A stretch of 64,000 bases of DNA from Bacillus sp. FJAT-42315 (GCF_002797375.1 NZ_KZ454941.1:220118-284117), one strand, 5' to 3'. Shown: positions 8,470-17,878, counted from the stretch's first letter. The notes: generated by a model from the sequence alone, not told the origin. Made by a program: numbers and translations.

Positions 8470-10215
8470 TTAATGCAATCGCAGTCTAGAAATTTTTTGT
8501 TTCAGTTCATCGCCCGCTTCGTTTAGTTGTTCAGCGGCGTTAGCAATAGTCGCGACAGCGCGCAGTTGCTCTTCCATTGAGGCGGCAATTTCTTCGGTCG
8601 ACGCGGAAGAATTTTGAGCGATCGCTGCCATGTGTTCAATCGATACCAATGCTTCACCTTTATGAATAGCCATTCCTTGCACTTCATGATCGACTTCGTT
8701 AATGGAAGAGACGATCTCTTTAATAGAGTCGACAATAAGCTCAAAGGATTGCTTCGTATCAGATACGGCTTTTGTTTGTTCATTGCTTAAATTTTGACTC
8801 AGCTCAATGGCTTGAAGAGCTTGCTGTGATTCATTAATGATGCCAGTCAGTGTTTGGCGTACATCTCCAGTGGCTTGTGAGGATTGCTCGGCCAGCTTTC
8901 TTACTTCTTCAGCAACGACCGCAAATCCTTTTCCGTGCTCCCCAGCTCTTGCAGCTTCAATCGAGGCATTTAGTGCTAGAAGATTCGTTTGATCCGAGAT
9001 CGTATGAATGACAGATATGACATTTTCAATTTCCGTCACTCTAGTCGATAAGCGAGTCATCACCTCTACAACCGTATGAGAAAGCTGATTGGCTTCTTCT
9101 GACTTCAATTGCAAGCTAGTCATTTGAGCTAAGCCGGCTTGACTGGCGTCATTAGCCGCTTGGCTTCGGACCGCCATTTTTTCATTTAACTGCTCAACCT
9201 TTTCAATTTGTGTCGACAACTCGGCCATTTTCTTATTAGAAACTTCCGCATCTTCTGCTTGCTTCGCAGTGCCGCTAGCAATTTCGTCAATGGCACCGCC
9301 GATTTCTTGACTCGAAGCGGATGTTTCTTCTGAAATAGCATTTAAGTTCTCTGTAGAAGCGCTTACCTGTTGAATCGAATGTTCAACTGTCTTGATGATC
9401 TCTCTCATGTTGGTAGCCATCACATTAAAATTATTGGCTAAAATACCGATTTCATCTTTATTTTTAATATGCAAAGGCTCAACGGTTAAATCTCCGTTGG
9501 CTAATCGGTTGACATGCTTTGTCACTAAACGAAGGGGCTTCGATAAAGATCCAGTAAACCAGATAATTACGGCAATACCGATAATAGTGGATATCGTAAG
9601 TGTCACTCCAACAATGCTCAATACTTGATTCGCTCCCGCGTTAAAATCCATTTTATATGTACCAGCAGCGACGACCCAGCCCCAATTCGGATCGAGAGCA
9701 CTGTACACAATTTTTTCACCCGTTTTCTCCGGGTTGTTCGGTAACTTCCATTCGTAAGTCGTAAATCCACCTCCATTTTGAGCTTTTTTAATCACTTCTT
9801 GGACGAAAAGTTTACCCTTTACATCTTTTATTTCCCAGGAATTATCTCCTTCATCCGAGTAATGAGCAACATCGATCCCTTTTTCATTGAAGGCATTGAA
9901 GTATCCGTGTTCTCCAAGGTCGACGGTATTTTTCAGTTCTCTAATTCCGTCTGCTTTTTTAGGCCCAATTAAATAAATCCTTGCTTGTTCTTGGGCTTCC
10001 TCAATGGTCATGCTTCCGTCTTCTACCTTTTGATTGAGAGCATCAATGATTTGCAGGGCCATTTCTACGCCGTTTTTTAATGATTTCTCTCCAGTTGTAT
10101 CTAGATTTTTTTTCGAACTAAAGTAGGCAGCTGTCCCAATTATTAAACTAGGTAGTAATAACAAAGTAATGGAAACAATTAGTAACTTTGTCCGAATGGT
10201 CTTGTTATTAAACAT
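8470..10215 (-). CDS. Methyl-accepting chemotaxis protein with extracellular Cache domain
   Basis: A 581-residue transmembrane chemoreceptor. Order: cytoplasmic start, membrane segment at about 12-32, an extracellular single Cache domain at about 40-185 (with [13 protein letters not shown] and the [16 protein letters not shown] ending typical of sCache_2), a second membrane segment at about 195-215, HAMP to about 270, and a methyl-accepting signalling hairpin with the hallmark tip around [20 protein letters not shown]. The frame is open to 10236, but the ATG at 10215 is used because GGAGGGAG stands before it. A sigma-D-like promoter lies upstream, as expected of motility genes. Ligand unknown; such Cache domains often bind small carboxylates. 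Confidence 0.93.
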   Translation of the reverse strand: MFNNKTIRTKLLIVSITLLLLPSLIIGTAAYFSSKKNLDTTGEKSLKNGVEMALQIIDALNQKVEDGSMTIEEAQEQARIYLIGPKKADGIRELKNTVDLGEHGYFNAFNEKGIDVAHYSDEGDNSWEIKDVKGKLFVQEVIKKAQNGGGFTTYEWKLPNNPEKTGEKIVYSALDPNWGWVVAAGTYKMDFNAGANQVLSIVGVTLTISTIIGIAVIIWFTGSLSKPLRLVTKHVNRLANGDLTVEPLHIKNKDEIGILANNFNVMATNMREIIKTVEHSIQQVSASTENLNAISEETSASSQEIGGAIDEIASGTAKQAEDAEVSNKKMAELSTQIEKVEQLNEKMAVRSQAANDASQAGLAQMTSLQLKSEEANQLSHTVVEVMTRLSTRVTEIENVISVIHTISDQTNLLALNASIEAARAGEHGKGFAVVAEEVRKLAEQSSQATGDVRQTLTGIINESQQALQAIELSQNLSNEQTKAVSDTKQSFELIVDSIKEIVSSINEVDHEVQGMAIHKGEALVSIEHMAAIAQNSSASTEEIAASMEEQLRAVATIANAAEQLNEAGDELKQKISRLRLH

Positions 10216-10268
10216 CTTTCTCCCTCCTGATGACATGAAGCAATTTTCTGAATAGTTACTTTTTACTA

Positions 10269-10295
10269 TTATCGGTTATTGGTGTAAATATTTCA
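10269..10295 (-). promoter_or_regulatory. Sigma-D (motility) promoter of the chemoreceptor gene
   Basis: On the minus strand TGAA, 15 bases, then ACCGATAA. This is close to the sigma-D consensus TAAA-N15-GCCGATAT and lies about 55 bp upstream of the chemoreceptor start, matching the normal regulation of such genes in bacilli. Confidence 0.7.
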
Positions 10296-10355
10296 ATTAT
10301 TAATTATAAAATGGTAAAATGATGGTAAATGATTAAGGGGAAAAGGATGAGGACC

Positions 10356-10445
10356 ATGCTTAGTTCTTGGCTCATGAAACTACTGTTTTTTATTATAATA
10401 TTCATTGGGTATTTGATTGCTTGGTTGACAGGGGATAAGCCATAG
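10356..10445 (+). CDS. Small hydrophobic membrane protein (29 residues)
   Basis: A short open frame starting ATG CTT AGT TCT TGG. It encodes about five polar-to-neutral residues, one strongly hydrophobic helix (MKLLFFIIIFIGYLIAWL) and a short polar tail ending GDKP. An in-frame ATG at 10347 would add three residues; GAGG or AAGG can serve either start. It is followed within 25 bp by a convincing terminator (10469-10503), which supports its being a real transcript. I recognise no family. Single-spanning miniproteins like this often modulate a membrane complex or transporter, but nothing here shows a partner. Confidence 0.5.
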   Translation: MLSSWLMKLLFFIIIFIGYLIAWLTGDKP

Positions 10446-10468
10446 GAAAAGTATGAAACACCAAATTT

Positions 10469-10503
10469 AGTTAATAGTCGAAATAGTGACTATTAACTTT
10501 TTT
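10469..10503 (+). terminator. Terminator after the small membrane ORF
   Basis: Stem AGTTAATAGTC / GACTATTAACT (11 bp) with an 8-nt loop, followed directly by a T run. Confidence 0.8.
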
Positions 10504-10514
10504 TATTTTGTTAC

Positions 10515-10543
10515 TTGACTAAACTAATTTTTTAATATAAATT
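10515..10543 (+). promoter_or_regulatory. Candidate promoter and operator of the DoxX gene
   Basis: TTGACT at 10515-10520 with TAAATT 17 bases on (or TATAAA 15 bases on). An imperfect palindrome CTAATTT-N9-AAATTAAG covers the spacer and -10, so a repressor could sit here. The regulator is not identifiable. Confidence 0.5.
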
Positions 10544-10596
10544 AAGTTACGAAAAGTAATCAATTAATAATTATATTCTAAAAGGAGAGTTTCAAC

Positions 10597-11010
10597 ATGA
10601 CAAAGAAGCATGAGTTAGGTGCACTGATTTTACGAGTGATTTTAGGTTTGACATTTTTCGTTCATGGGTTGGCGAAGTTTCAAGGAGGAATTGAGAATAT
10701 TGCTGGTTGGTTTGATAGCATTGGGCTTCCGAGTTTTATGGCATACATTGTGGCTGCCGTTGAATTAGTTGGAGGTGTGGCACTGATTTTAGGGTTAGGC
10801 ACACGCATTATTGCTGGCCTATTTGTAATTGTGATGCTTGTAGCTATTTCAAAGGTGAAAATAGCAGCTGGATTTATGGGGAATGGCGAAATGGCTGGCT
10901 ACGAACTAGATCTAGCCTTATTGGCAATGTCTGTTTATCTCGTCATTGCAGGTAGCTCGCTTTATTCATTGGGCCAACTTGTTCTCGGAAAAGATAGCAA
11001 AGAAAAATAA
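10597..11010 (+). CDS. DoxX-family membrane protein
   Basis: A 137-residue integral membrane protein with four hydrophobic helices. The first helix carries the family motif RVILGLTFFVHGLAKF, and the second GWFDSIGLPSFMAYIVAAVELVGGVALILG. DoxX proteins of bacilli (such as the CatD/MhqP group) are small quinone- or thiol-stress-linked membrane proteins, and homologues form complexes with redox enzymes. No redox partner is adjacent here. AAAGGAGAG precedes the ATG. It ends in its own hairpin, so it is probably a single-gene unit. Precise role unknown. Confidence 0.88.
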   Translation: MTKKHELGALILRVILGLTFFVHGLAKFQGGIENIAGWFDSIGLPSFMAYIVAAVELVGGVALILGLGTRIIAGLFVIVMLVAISKVKIAAGFMGNGEMAGYELDLALLAMSVYLVIAGSSLYSLGQLVLGKDSKEK

Positions 11011-11018
11011 GAATGGTG

Positions 11019-11057
11019 GAAAAGGCATCCTGCTGTAATTGAGTGGGCTGCCTTTTC
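11019..11057 (+). terminator. Hairpin after the DoxX gene
   Basis: Stem GAAAAGGCA / TGCCTTTTC (9 bp) with a long loop, shortly after the stop codon and ending in T-rich sequence. Confidence 0.55.
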
Positions 11058-11171
11058 TATGTTAAATAAAAGTAAAATTAGAGGGTTTCGGGTATAGATT
11101 CGAGAAGTGGTTCATATACATAGTTACATTGATTATTTCACGTTTTCGTTCAGAGAGGAGGCCGTCATAGA

Positions 11172-12914
11172 GTGGATGAGAAGTTGTTATCGTTAGCTTT
11201 TTCAGTGGAAGCGAATAAAGGGGTGTATGCGTTGCTGCTTGGTTCTGGCATTTCTTATGCAGCGGGAATCCCTACAGGACGCGGGGTGTTACGTGAGCTT
11301 TGCCGGCGGATGATGCAGGTAAGCGGTGACAATGAGGAAGACCCAATGGGATGGTATGAAAAAAAGTATGGGAAAACACCTTTATATAATGAAGTGATTG
11401 AAATATTAGCGAAAACATCGTCAGAACGCAATGGCTTGTTAAAAGAGTTTTTCGAACCGACACCTGAAGAAATTAAGGAGAAGCAAAAAATACCGACCGA
11501 TGCTCATCATGCGCTCGCCAAATTAGTTCAAAAAGGGTATGTAAAAGTGATTGTGACGACCAATTTTGATCGGCTTTTGGAGCATGCTTTAGATGAGTTA
11601 AGTATTCAATATCAAACAGTGTATCATCAAACGGATATCGAAGGGATGAAGCCGCTTGCTCACGCCCAATGTACGATTTTGAAAATTAACGGGGACTATC
11701 GTGATACGCGTTTTAAAAATGTGACGGATGAACTTGATCACTATTCGGAATCACTTGAAAGCATGATTCATCGGGTATTTGATGAATATGGTGTCATTGT
11801 TTCAGGCTGGTCTGCTGAATGGGATACTGCTTTGCGCGATATCATTAAATCGGTAAAGGGGAGACGCTATTCGTGGTACTGGCATGCTTTTACGGAAAAC
11901 TTAACTCCTCATGCGGAGGAACTCATTAAATTTCGTGACGCGTGTAAAATTGTCGATACGCGTGGAGCAGATCATTTCTTTACTGATTTACATGAAAATG
12001 TAGCCAATATATCAAAGGTGAAGAGAATCAGCCCAGAGCATATTCAAATTAAGATGAAGCGGTTAAAGCGGTATATAACGGATGATCAAGAAATCGATTT
12101 GCGCGAGATGGTAACGGAACATACGAAAGAAGTTGTGTCTTTTCTTATGCAGCAACAATACGACGGTCATATCACTCCAGAGTCTATGATTGAAAAAATT
12201 GAAACGGTTAAGGAGCAAAGTCGAGCGTTATCGATGTTGCTCGCTGTTCTATCATATTATATGAAGAGAGAGGAGCAAGAGGCGCTCCTTATGCAAACAT
12301 TAGAGCGGTTGACCGGGTCCAGAAAGCATCGCGGACAACCTCATCTACTTAGCTTGCAGCAAATGCCGCTCCAAGCTGCTCTTTACAGTGTCGGCATTGC
12401 GGCTGTGATGAAGAAAAATTATCATCTGCTCAACCTGCTTTTTACCCGGCCGAAAGTACATGATCCTTACAGTCATCACCTTTCTTTTTTGAAATATACC
12501 TCACCCTCATTAGGGCTTGGACGTTTATTTCACTACGTTTCGTCCGACAAAGCCTATCATTTGCCGATGGAAACTGTTTTTATTTATCCATATATGAAAA
12601 AAGTGTTCATCGACACGCAGCTTGCTTTTGATGAAGCGGAGTTTGAACGATACTATGATATTTTTGAATTGCTGAGAGCAATTAAATATCGTCATAGCGG
12701 GGAACAAGGCTATATGTGCGGGCGCTTTGGCTTCAATAGCAACCGCGAACATCTCATTCGTTTTTTAAAGGAAGGAAGAGAAGATTATAGCTGGCCTGTG
12801 CTAGCCATTTGTGACGGGAGTAGAGAAGCCTTCTTAGTCGCTCTTGAGAAGCTAGCCAAAGATTTAGATGATAGCGGGCATGGACTAGTCCATGCTTATA
12901 TTGGAAATCAGTAA
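11172..12914 (+). CDS. Stand-alone SIR2-domain protein, possible anti-phage NADase-type effector
   Basis: A 580-residue protein. Residues about 15-275 form a SIR2-like (SIR2_2 type) Rossmann domain: GSGIS at 24-28, VTTNFDRLLE at 128-137, and a third motif KINGDY at 171-176. The rest is a helical C-terminal domain without recognisable motifs except a conserved-looking GRFGF near 518. In bacterial defence proteins such SIR2 domains cleave NAD+ on phage recognition. Here the motif usually containing the catalytic histidine (K-L/I-H-G-D) reads with Asn173, so activity is uncertain. Start is GTG (11172) behind AGGAGG. It stands alone between a DoxX gene and a two-component system. Defence role is inference from the domain. 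Confidence 0.75.
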   Translation: MDEKLLSLAFSVEANKGVYALLLGSGISYAAGIPTGRGVLRELCRRMMQVSGDNEEDPMGWYEKKYGKTPLYNEVIEILAKTSSERNGLLKEFFEPTPEEIKEKQKIPTDAHHALAKLVQKGYVKVIVTTNFDRLLEHALDELSIQYQTVYHQTDIEGMKPLAHAQCTILKINGDYRDTRFKNVTDELDHYSESLESMIHRVFDEYGVIVSGWSAEWDTALRDIIKSVKGRRYSWYWHAFTENLTPHAEELIKFRDACKIVDTRGADHFFTDLHENVANISKVKRISPEHIQIKMKRLKRYITDDQEIDLREMVTEHTKEVVSFLMQQQYDGHITPESMIEKIETVKEQSRALSMLLAVLSYYMKREEQEALLMQTLERLTGSRKHRGQPHLLSLQQMPLQAALYSVGIAAVMKKNYHLLNLLFTRPKVHDPYSHHLSFLKYTSPSLGLGRLFHYVSSDKAYHLPMETVFIYPYMKKVFIDTQLAFDEAEFERYYDIFELLRAIKYRHSGEQGYMCGRFGFNSNREHLIRFLKEGREDYSWPVLAICDGSREAFLVALEKLAKDLDDSGHGLVHAYIGNQ

Positions 12915-12945
12915 AGAACCTGTCGCGAAGCAGGTTCTTTTTTTA
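12914..12945 (+). terminator. Terminator after the SIR2 gene
   Basis: Stem AAGAACCTG / CAGGTTCTT with an 8-nt loop, followed by a run of T. It overlaps the stop codon. Confidence 0.9.
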
Positions 12946-13000
12946 TTAAGAAATTCTTAAGATTTATGCTGGGCGTTTATTAAGATTTGCTCGCTATAAT
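12946..13000 (+). promoter_or_regulatory. Promoter with TTAAGA direct repeats ahead of the response regulator
   Basis: A perfect -10 TATAAT (12995-13000) with no good -35. Upstream are three TTAAGA hexamers in direct orientation at 12946, 12957 and 12980, spaced 11 and 23 bp. The 11-bp spacing suits OmpR/PhoP-type regulators, which bind tandem half-sites on one DNA face. The gene that follows encodes such a regulator, so autoregulation is likely. Confidence 0.6.
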
Positions 13001-13047
13001 CACAGTAACGAACAAATGATATACTTTCGAAAGGAGTGTGAGGAAAA

Positions 13048-13740
13048 ATGACCCAATATAATGTGTTAGTCGTTGATGATGAAAAAGAAATTCGCGATGC
13101 GATCGAAATATATTTAAAAAATGAAGGCATAACTGTGATCAAAGCGGAGGACGGAATCGATGCGATTGAAAAGTTGAATGAGCATTCGATCCATCTCATT
13201 ATTCTCGATGTGATGATGCCGCGATTAGATGGCATTGCGACGACATTTAAAATCCGTGAACAAAAAAATATCCCGATCATTATTCTTAGTGCCAAAAGTG
13301 AAGATACCGATAAAATTTTAGGCTTGCAAGTCGGGGCCGATGATTACGTTACGAAGCCGTTTAACCCGATGGAACTAGTGGCGCGAGTGAAGTCACAGTT
13401 GCGTCGATACGTCAGGTTGGGTACATATGAAGGCGTGACACAGGTCATTGATTTAAACGGCTTAACTCTCGATCAATCGGCAAAGGAAGTGGCCGTTAAT
13501 GGGGAGGCAGTTAAATTAACGCCGACCGAGTATAAAATCGTGGAATTGTTAATGGTTCATGCTGGTCGTGTGTTTTCGATTAATGAAATTTATGAACGTG
13601 TCTGGCAAGAGCCTGGGTATAATGCCGAAAATACCGTGGCCGTCCATATTCGTAAAATTAGAGAAAAAATAGAAATCGATCCGAAAAATCCAAGATATTT
13701 AAAGGTGGTGTGGGGAATTGGATACAAAATGGAGAAATAA
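13048..13740 (+). CDS. OmpR/PhoB-family response regulator
   Basis: A 230-residue two-component regulator. The receiver domain (about 4-118) has the acidic pair DD near 11-12, the phospho-acceptor Asp54 in LILDVMMPRLDG, and the switch lysine in YVTKPF. A winged-helix DNA-binding domain follows (about 135-228) with EYKIVELLMVHAGRVFS and the closing VWGIGYKMEK. It overlaps the following kinase gene by 23 bases, so the two are translated together. AAAGGAGTGTGAGG precedes the ATG. The VanR-like end suggests a cell-envelope signal, but the regulon cannot be read from sequence. Confidence 0.93.
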   Translation: MTQYNVLVVDDEKEIRDAIEIYLKNEGITVIKAEDGIDAIEKLNEHSIHLIILDVMMPRLDGIATTFKIREQKNIPIIILSAKSEDTDKILGLQVGADDYVTKPFNPMELVARVKSQLRRYVRLGTYEGVTQVIDLNGLTLDQSAKEVAVNGEAVKLTPTEYKIVELLMVHAGRVFSINEIYERVWQEPGYNAENTVAVHIRKIREKIEIDPKNPRYLKVVWGIGYKMEK

Positions 13741-15991
13741 TCTAAAATTTATTGGTTGGCTGTTGTTATTTACATATGGATTAAGTGCGATCATTGCTTT
13801 AATGAATCATGGAAGTACGTATTTGAAAAAAGATTATTTTGATACCCCTCAATTTGAAAGTCAACTTGAAGAATTTATCAATGATTTAAATATATATGAG
13901 TTAAATAGTACAACAGCGGCAGAAGCGAAGAAGAAGATTACCGTCACGAAAGAGGAAATTGAAGAACATCGCAATTACTACGGGAGTTTAGCGGAGCAAG
14001 TGACGACGATTAAAGAGCGATATGCTGGGAAGATTCAAGAGGCTCTTTTAGCGGAAAACCAAGAAGTGGCGAAAGTGTACGAAGAGGAAAGAGACAAGAA
14101 GATTAAAGATATCACGAATAACTTCAAAAGCGATGACTATGTGCGGAAAAAAATTCAAGCAGAAAAAGAAAAAGCGGTTGATGAGTTTTATGTGACCCAT
14201 CAAAATGAACGTCGTCAATTTGATGAGTATGGGGACGTATTTAAATATTATTTAGAAAATACTTCCACGGGTGACGTGTATACGAATGTTAATTTGTCAG
14301 ACGGCTCGCTTAGTGATGTATTTAATGACAAGGATATGTTTCATATTCGCAAATACGATTCGCCGAATTACTTAGAGTTTGATGATTCATCCACGTATAC
14401 AGATAAAAATTTAACGTATTTTACAACGGGTGAAGTTGTTATGGAACCAGAAGGATATAATATAGAAATTCAGACGACTACAGGAGGTACTTATGAAGGA
14501 AGAATCGCGGTTACTAAGCATGTACGAGATTCTGCTCCGGTTGTCACTGAGTATTCTTATTTCAAGAGGTCACAGAGAAACTTTATTATCTTCGTGATTA
14601 GTGGATTACTGGCATTAGTCGTTAGTATAATAATTAGCTGGAAAAGGACAGTGATTCCACCCGTTATCAGTAAGAAATTTAGTCATTATTACAATAAAAT
14701 TCCAGCAGATGTGAGCATTGTTGCTTTACTGATCACGACTTTTATGACGTTCATTTTTGTGGGTAGGTATTATAATTTTCATTATTATAGCAACCCGTTA
14801 TATTTGGTTACGGAGGTATTATTTATCTTCGTTTTATCTTCTATTTCTACAGCGGTTATGGTCTTTCAAGCAAAGCTACTATTGCTACGTATGAAAGAGG
14901 GCCCAGGAATAGAAGCAGAATGGAAAAACAGTTTGTTCATGAGAACCGTTGAGTTAGTGAAACATGTATTCGAAGTTCGCTCGGTTGGCGTTCAATTGTT
15001 CCTTTTGTTGTCGGTGTTCTTTTTTACTGGTTTTGGGGTGCCGATTGTAGTTATAGAATGGTGGTGGGATGGCTATGTAGAAGTATTGCTGTTGTATCTA
15101 TTACTGTTTTTCATTATTACGATGCCTACCCTTTTTCTACTATTCAAGCGTATCGCTTATTTTAACCAAATCGCTCAGCATACAGAGAGGGTGGCGGCTG
15201 GATATCCAGAACCGGATCTTCCGGTCCAAGGGAAGTCAGTGTTTGCCAAAATGGCGGAAAATATGAATCAATTGAAGCAAGGCGTCAAGGTGTCGCAAAG
15301 AGAGCAGGCAAAAAGCGAGCGGCTAAAAACGGAGCTAATCACGAATGTCAGCCATGATTTACGTACACCTCTTACTTCGATTATTTCTTATACGGAGCTG
15401 TTGAAAACGCCAGACTTGGCAGAAGAAGAGCGGGTAGCCTATACCGAGATCATCGACCGTAAATCGAAGCGGTTAAAAGTGTTGATTGATGATTTATTTG
15501 AAGCGTCAAAAATGGCGAGCGGAAATGCTGAATTGGTTAAAGAAAAAGCGGATCTCGTTCAACTGCTTCAGCAAGCATTAGCGGAATACAGCGAAACAAT
15601 CGGTGAATCCGATTTGCATTTTCGAGTGACCAATCCAGATGAGCCTGTCTACGCTTATGTGGACGGTCAGAAAATTTGGCGAGTATTTGATAATTTAATC
15701 GGCAACATCTTGAAATATTCCTTGGAAAATACGAGGGTTTATATTTCGATGAAAACGGAGGGGAATCAGGCAGTAATCACTTTTAAAAATGTGACGAAAT
15801 ATGAACTTGGAGACAATCTCGATGAACTATTCGAACGCTTTAAACGTGGCGATCGCTCTCGTCATACAGATGGTTCAGGTCTAGGGCTTGCCATCGCCAA
15901 ATCCATCATTGATTTACACGATGGGCAGCTTGATATTGAAGTAGACGGCGACCTGTTCAAAGTTACCGTTTCATTGGATACAGCCTATTGA
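13718..15991 (+). CDS. Large multi-pass sensor histidine kinase
   Basis: A 757-residue kinase. After a membrane segment at about 10-30 comes an extracellular region to about 285, whose first half (about 65-165) is rich in Lys, Glu and Ala and is predicted coiled coil. Then follow five or so further hydrophobic segments (to about 475), a HisKA domain with His546 in NVSHDLRTPLTS, and an HATPase domain (about 640-755) with DNLIGNILKYS and GSGLGLAIAKS. The TTG start at 13718 lies inside the regulator gene, behind GTGGGG. The extra membrane helices before the kinase core are unusual for a VanS-like kinase and suggest sensing in or at the membrane. Confidence 0.9.
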   Translation: MDTKWRNNLKFIGWLLLFTYGLSAIIALMNHGSTYLKKDYFDTPQFESQLEEFINDLNIYELNSTTAAEAKKKITVTKEEIEEHRNYYGSLAEQVTTIKERYAGKIQEALLAENQEVAKVYEEERDKKIKDITNNFKSDDYVRKKIQAEKEKAVDEFYVTHQNERRQFDEYGDVFKYYLENTSTGDVYTNVNLSDGSLSDVFNDKDMFHIRKYDSPNYLEFDDSSTYTDKNLTYFTTGEVVMEPEGYNIEIQTTTGGTYEGRIAVTKHVRDSAPVVTEYSYFKRSQRNFIIFVISGLLALVVSIIISWKRTVIPPVISKKFSHYYNKIPADVSIVALLITTFMTFIFVGRYYNFHYYSNPLYLVTEVLFIFVLSSISTAVMVFQAKLLLLRMKEGPGIEAEWKNSLFMRTVELVKHVFEVRSVGVQLFLLLSVFFFTGFGVPIVVIEWWWDGYVEVLLLYLLLFFIITMPTLFLLFKRIAYFNQIAQHTERVAAGYPEPDLPVQGKSVFAKMAENMNQLKQGVKVSQREQAKSERLKTELITNVSHDLRTPLTSIISYTELLKTPDLAEEERVAYTEIIDRKSKRLKVLIDDLFEASKMASGNAELVKEKADLVQLLQQALAEYSETIGESDLHFRVTNPDEPVYAYVDGQKIWRVFDNLIGNILKYSLENTRVYISMKTEGNQAVITFKNVTKYELGDNLDELFERFKRGDRSRHTDGSGLGLAIAKSIIDLHDGQLDIEVDGDLFKVTVSLDTAY

Positions 15992-16002
15992 TAAAACAAG
16001 AG

Positions 16003-16040
16003 AAAGCCCCGCTCTTCACGATAGAAGATGCGGGGTTTTT
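16003..16040. terminator. Terminator between kinase and TPR genes
   Basis: Stem CCCCGC / GCGGGG extended by A/T pairs, T run on the plus side. It overlaps the last codons of the minus-strand TPR gene. Confidence 0.75.
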
Positions 16041-17878
16041 CCGTAAATTTGTTTGATTTTCTTTTGAGCTAGTTTGAGTACTGTCTTATCGATGTCTTCA
16101 ATTTGTTCGAGTAGCAGGGGCCATGTATCGGTGGAGAGTTCTTTACCGTATAAAGACACCCATTGTACATAGTCGGAGGCGGCTTCATCGAGCAGGCCTT
16201 GCTCTGCACGAAGGAAGGCTCTTCGGTAATAGGGCTCAGGTATAAAAGCATTGATAGTGATGGCCATATTATATAGTTCCTCTGCCTCTTCATCTTTCCC
16301 GAGTGATTCATAGATCAATCCTAAAGTGACATATCCTTGGAAGCTACTTGGAACACGTTCAATAAACTGCTCGATATCTGTCAGAGCCTGCTCTAACTGT
16401 CCCATACGCAAATGAATAAAGCCTCTCAAATGATATAAAGCCGTATATTCTGGCGCTACTTCTATCGCTATATCGCAGTCTTCTAGCGCCTCTTGGAATT
16501 TTTCTTGGGAAAGCCGACAGCGGGCTAGCTTTTCTAAAATGACAGGCGAATCAGGCTCTAGCTCGATTCCTTTCGTGAAGGATTGCTCTGCCTCTTCTAA
16601 GTACCCCATTCCAAGCAACACCATTCCTTCATCGAGTGCATACTCGCTCACTTCATTCAGTGATGGATTCTCTTGTAAAGCGGATAGTAAATCATCATAG
16701 GCTTGTTCAAACTTTCCTTGCTGATAGCGTACGAAGCTTCTTTCGCGTAACGTTTGATCCTTCATATCTTCTTCTTTTTCTAAAGCGATGGTGTAATCAT
16801 TTTCCGCCTTTTCAAAGCGACCGAGTTTTCCGTAGAGTTGGGCTCTTAGTTTGTATACGCTCGCATCTTCACTATCTAGCTTGACTAACTCATGACAATG
16901 AACGAGTGCTTGATGTAAATTTCCCGAGAAATAATGGACACGACTTAACCAATATTGAGGATCGGGGTCTTTTTCATCTAGTTCCTGTGCTCGATGAAAA
17001 TCGGCCAAGCTTTCTTCGTATTTTTCTAGCTCAAATAGAAGAATTCCGCGTTCAATATATAAGCTAAAGGCATCTGGATAGCGATGTATAGCTTCATTTA
17101 ATGCTTCTTCCGCCTCTTCTGTTTGATCAGTTTCAAGTAATAAATGGGCATAATCGGGCAGAAAGTCAAAGCCCTCTTTAATGATTGATTGAAAAGTATG
17201 TACGGCATCAGCGGAATAGCGTGCTCGATCCCAATATAGCTGCAAGCCTTCATCCTCCATAGATTGGAAAAAAGCGAGAAGCTGACAGGCTTTCTCCATA
17301 TTTTCTAAAGCTGCATCTAGTTCGTCATTTTCTTCGTAGGCTTTCGCTAAACGGTAATAAAACATCGGAACGGCATTGTCCTCTGATTGAACAGCTTGTT
17401 GAAAAGCAGCTAGTGCTTTGTCGACAAACCCATGGTCAAATAACACGTAGCCATATTCATACCAAGAAGAATTTACTTGTGGGTGACCGAGTTCCTCTTC
17501 ACGTTTAATCGCTTGTTTATAGTCAGCTAATGCTTCATCAATATATCCTAAATCTTGGTGAACAAGTGCTCTTGTATAATAATACCAATAATAGTCTTCT
17601 AGGCTAATCGCTTTGTTTAAAAAGATCAGAGCTTCTTCCTCGCGGTTATCTTCTCTAAAAATATGACCAGCCACTCCATGTAAGTAAGCATCATCCGGAA
17701 AATGTGTTAGCCCCTTTTCAATAATGGCGATTCCTTCTTGCGTTCGCCCTATATAATGGAGACCTTCTGCATACACAGCGAAGTCTTTCGCTTCAAACCA
17801 CTTGTGTTCGACCTGTTCATAATAGGGAACGGCGGTTTGGCTATCTTTCATGGCTCGTGCTTTTTTTAATAGTTCCAC
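16016..17878 (-). CDS. Tetratricopeptide-repeat protein
   Basis: A 620-residue protein made almost entirely of TPR helix pairs. Units such as DEALADYKQAIKREEE, EALNEAIHRYPDAFSLYIERG and EALEDCDIAIEVAPEYTALYHLRG recur about every 34 residues, roughly fifteen in all. There is no signal peptide or enzymatic domain, so it is a cytoplasmic protein-binding scaffold. Start is GTG at 17878 behind AAAGGAG with 11 bases between, somewhat long; an ATG nearby is out of frame. It is monocistronic. TPR proteins in bacilli act in many processes and no partner is shown by the neighbours. Confidence 0.85.
   Translation of the reverse strand: MELLKKARAMKDSQTAVPYYEQVEHKWFEAKDFAVYAEGLHYIGRTQEGIAIIEKGLTHFPDDAYLHGVAGHIFREDNREEEALIFLNKAISLEDYYWYYYTRALVHQDLGYIDEALADYKQAIKREEELGHPQVNSSWYEYGYVLFDHGFVDKALAAFQQAVQSEDNAVPMFYYRLAKAYEENDELDAALENMEKACQLLAFFQSMEDEGLQLYWDRARYSADAVHTFQSIIKEGFDFLPDYAHLLLETDQTEEAEEALNEAIHRYPDAFSLYIERGILLFELEKYEESLADFHRAQELDEKDPDPQYWLSRVHYFSGNLHQALVHCHELVKLDSEDASVYKLRAQLYGKLGRFEKAENDYTIALEKEEDMKDQTLRERSFVRYQQGKFEQAYDDLLSALQENPSLNEVSEYALDEGMVLLGMGYLEEAEQSFTKGIELEPDSPVILEKLARCRLSQEKFQEALEDCDIAIEVAPEYTALYHLRGFIHLRMGQLEQALTDIEQFIERVPSSFQGYVTLGLIYESLGKDEEAEELYNMAITINAFIPEPYYRRAFLRAEQGLLDEAASDYVQWVSLYGKELSTDTWPLLLEQIEDIDKTVLKLAQKKIKQIYGKTPHLLS

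Noticed and set aside
11172..15991. A defence island joining the SIR2 protein with the two-component system
   Set aside because: A strong terminator follows the SIR2 gene and the kinase pair has its own promoter; no other defence gene is nearby.
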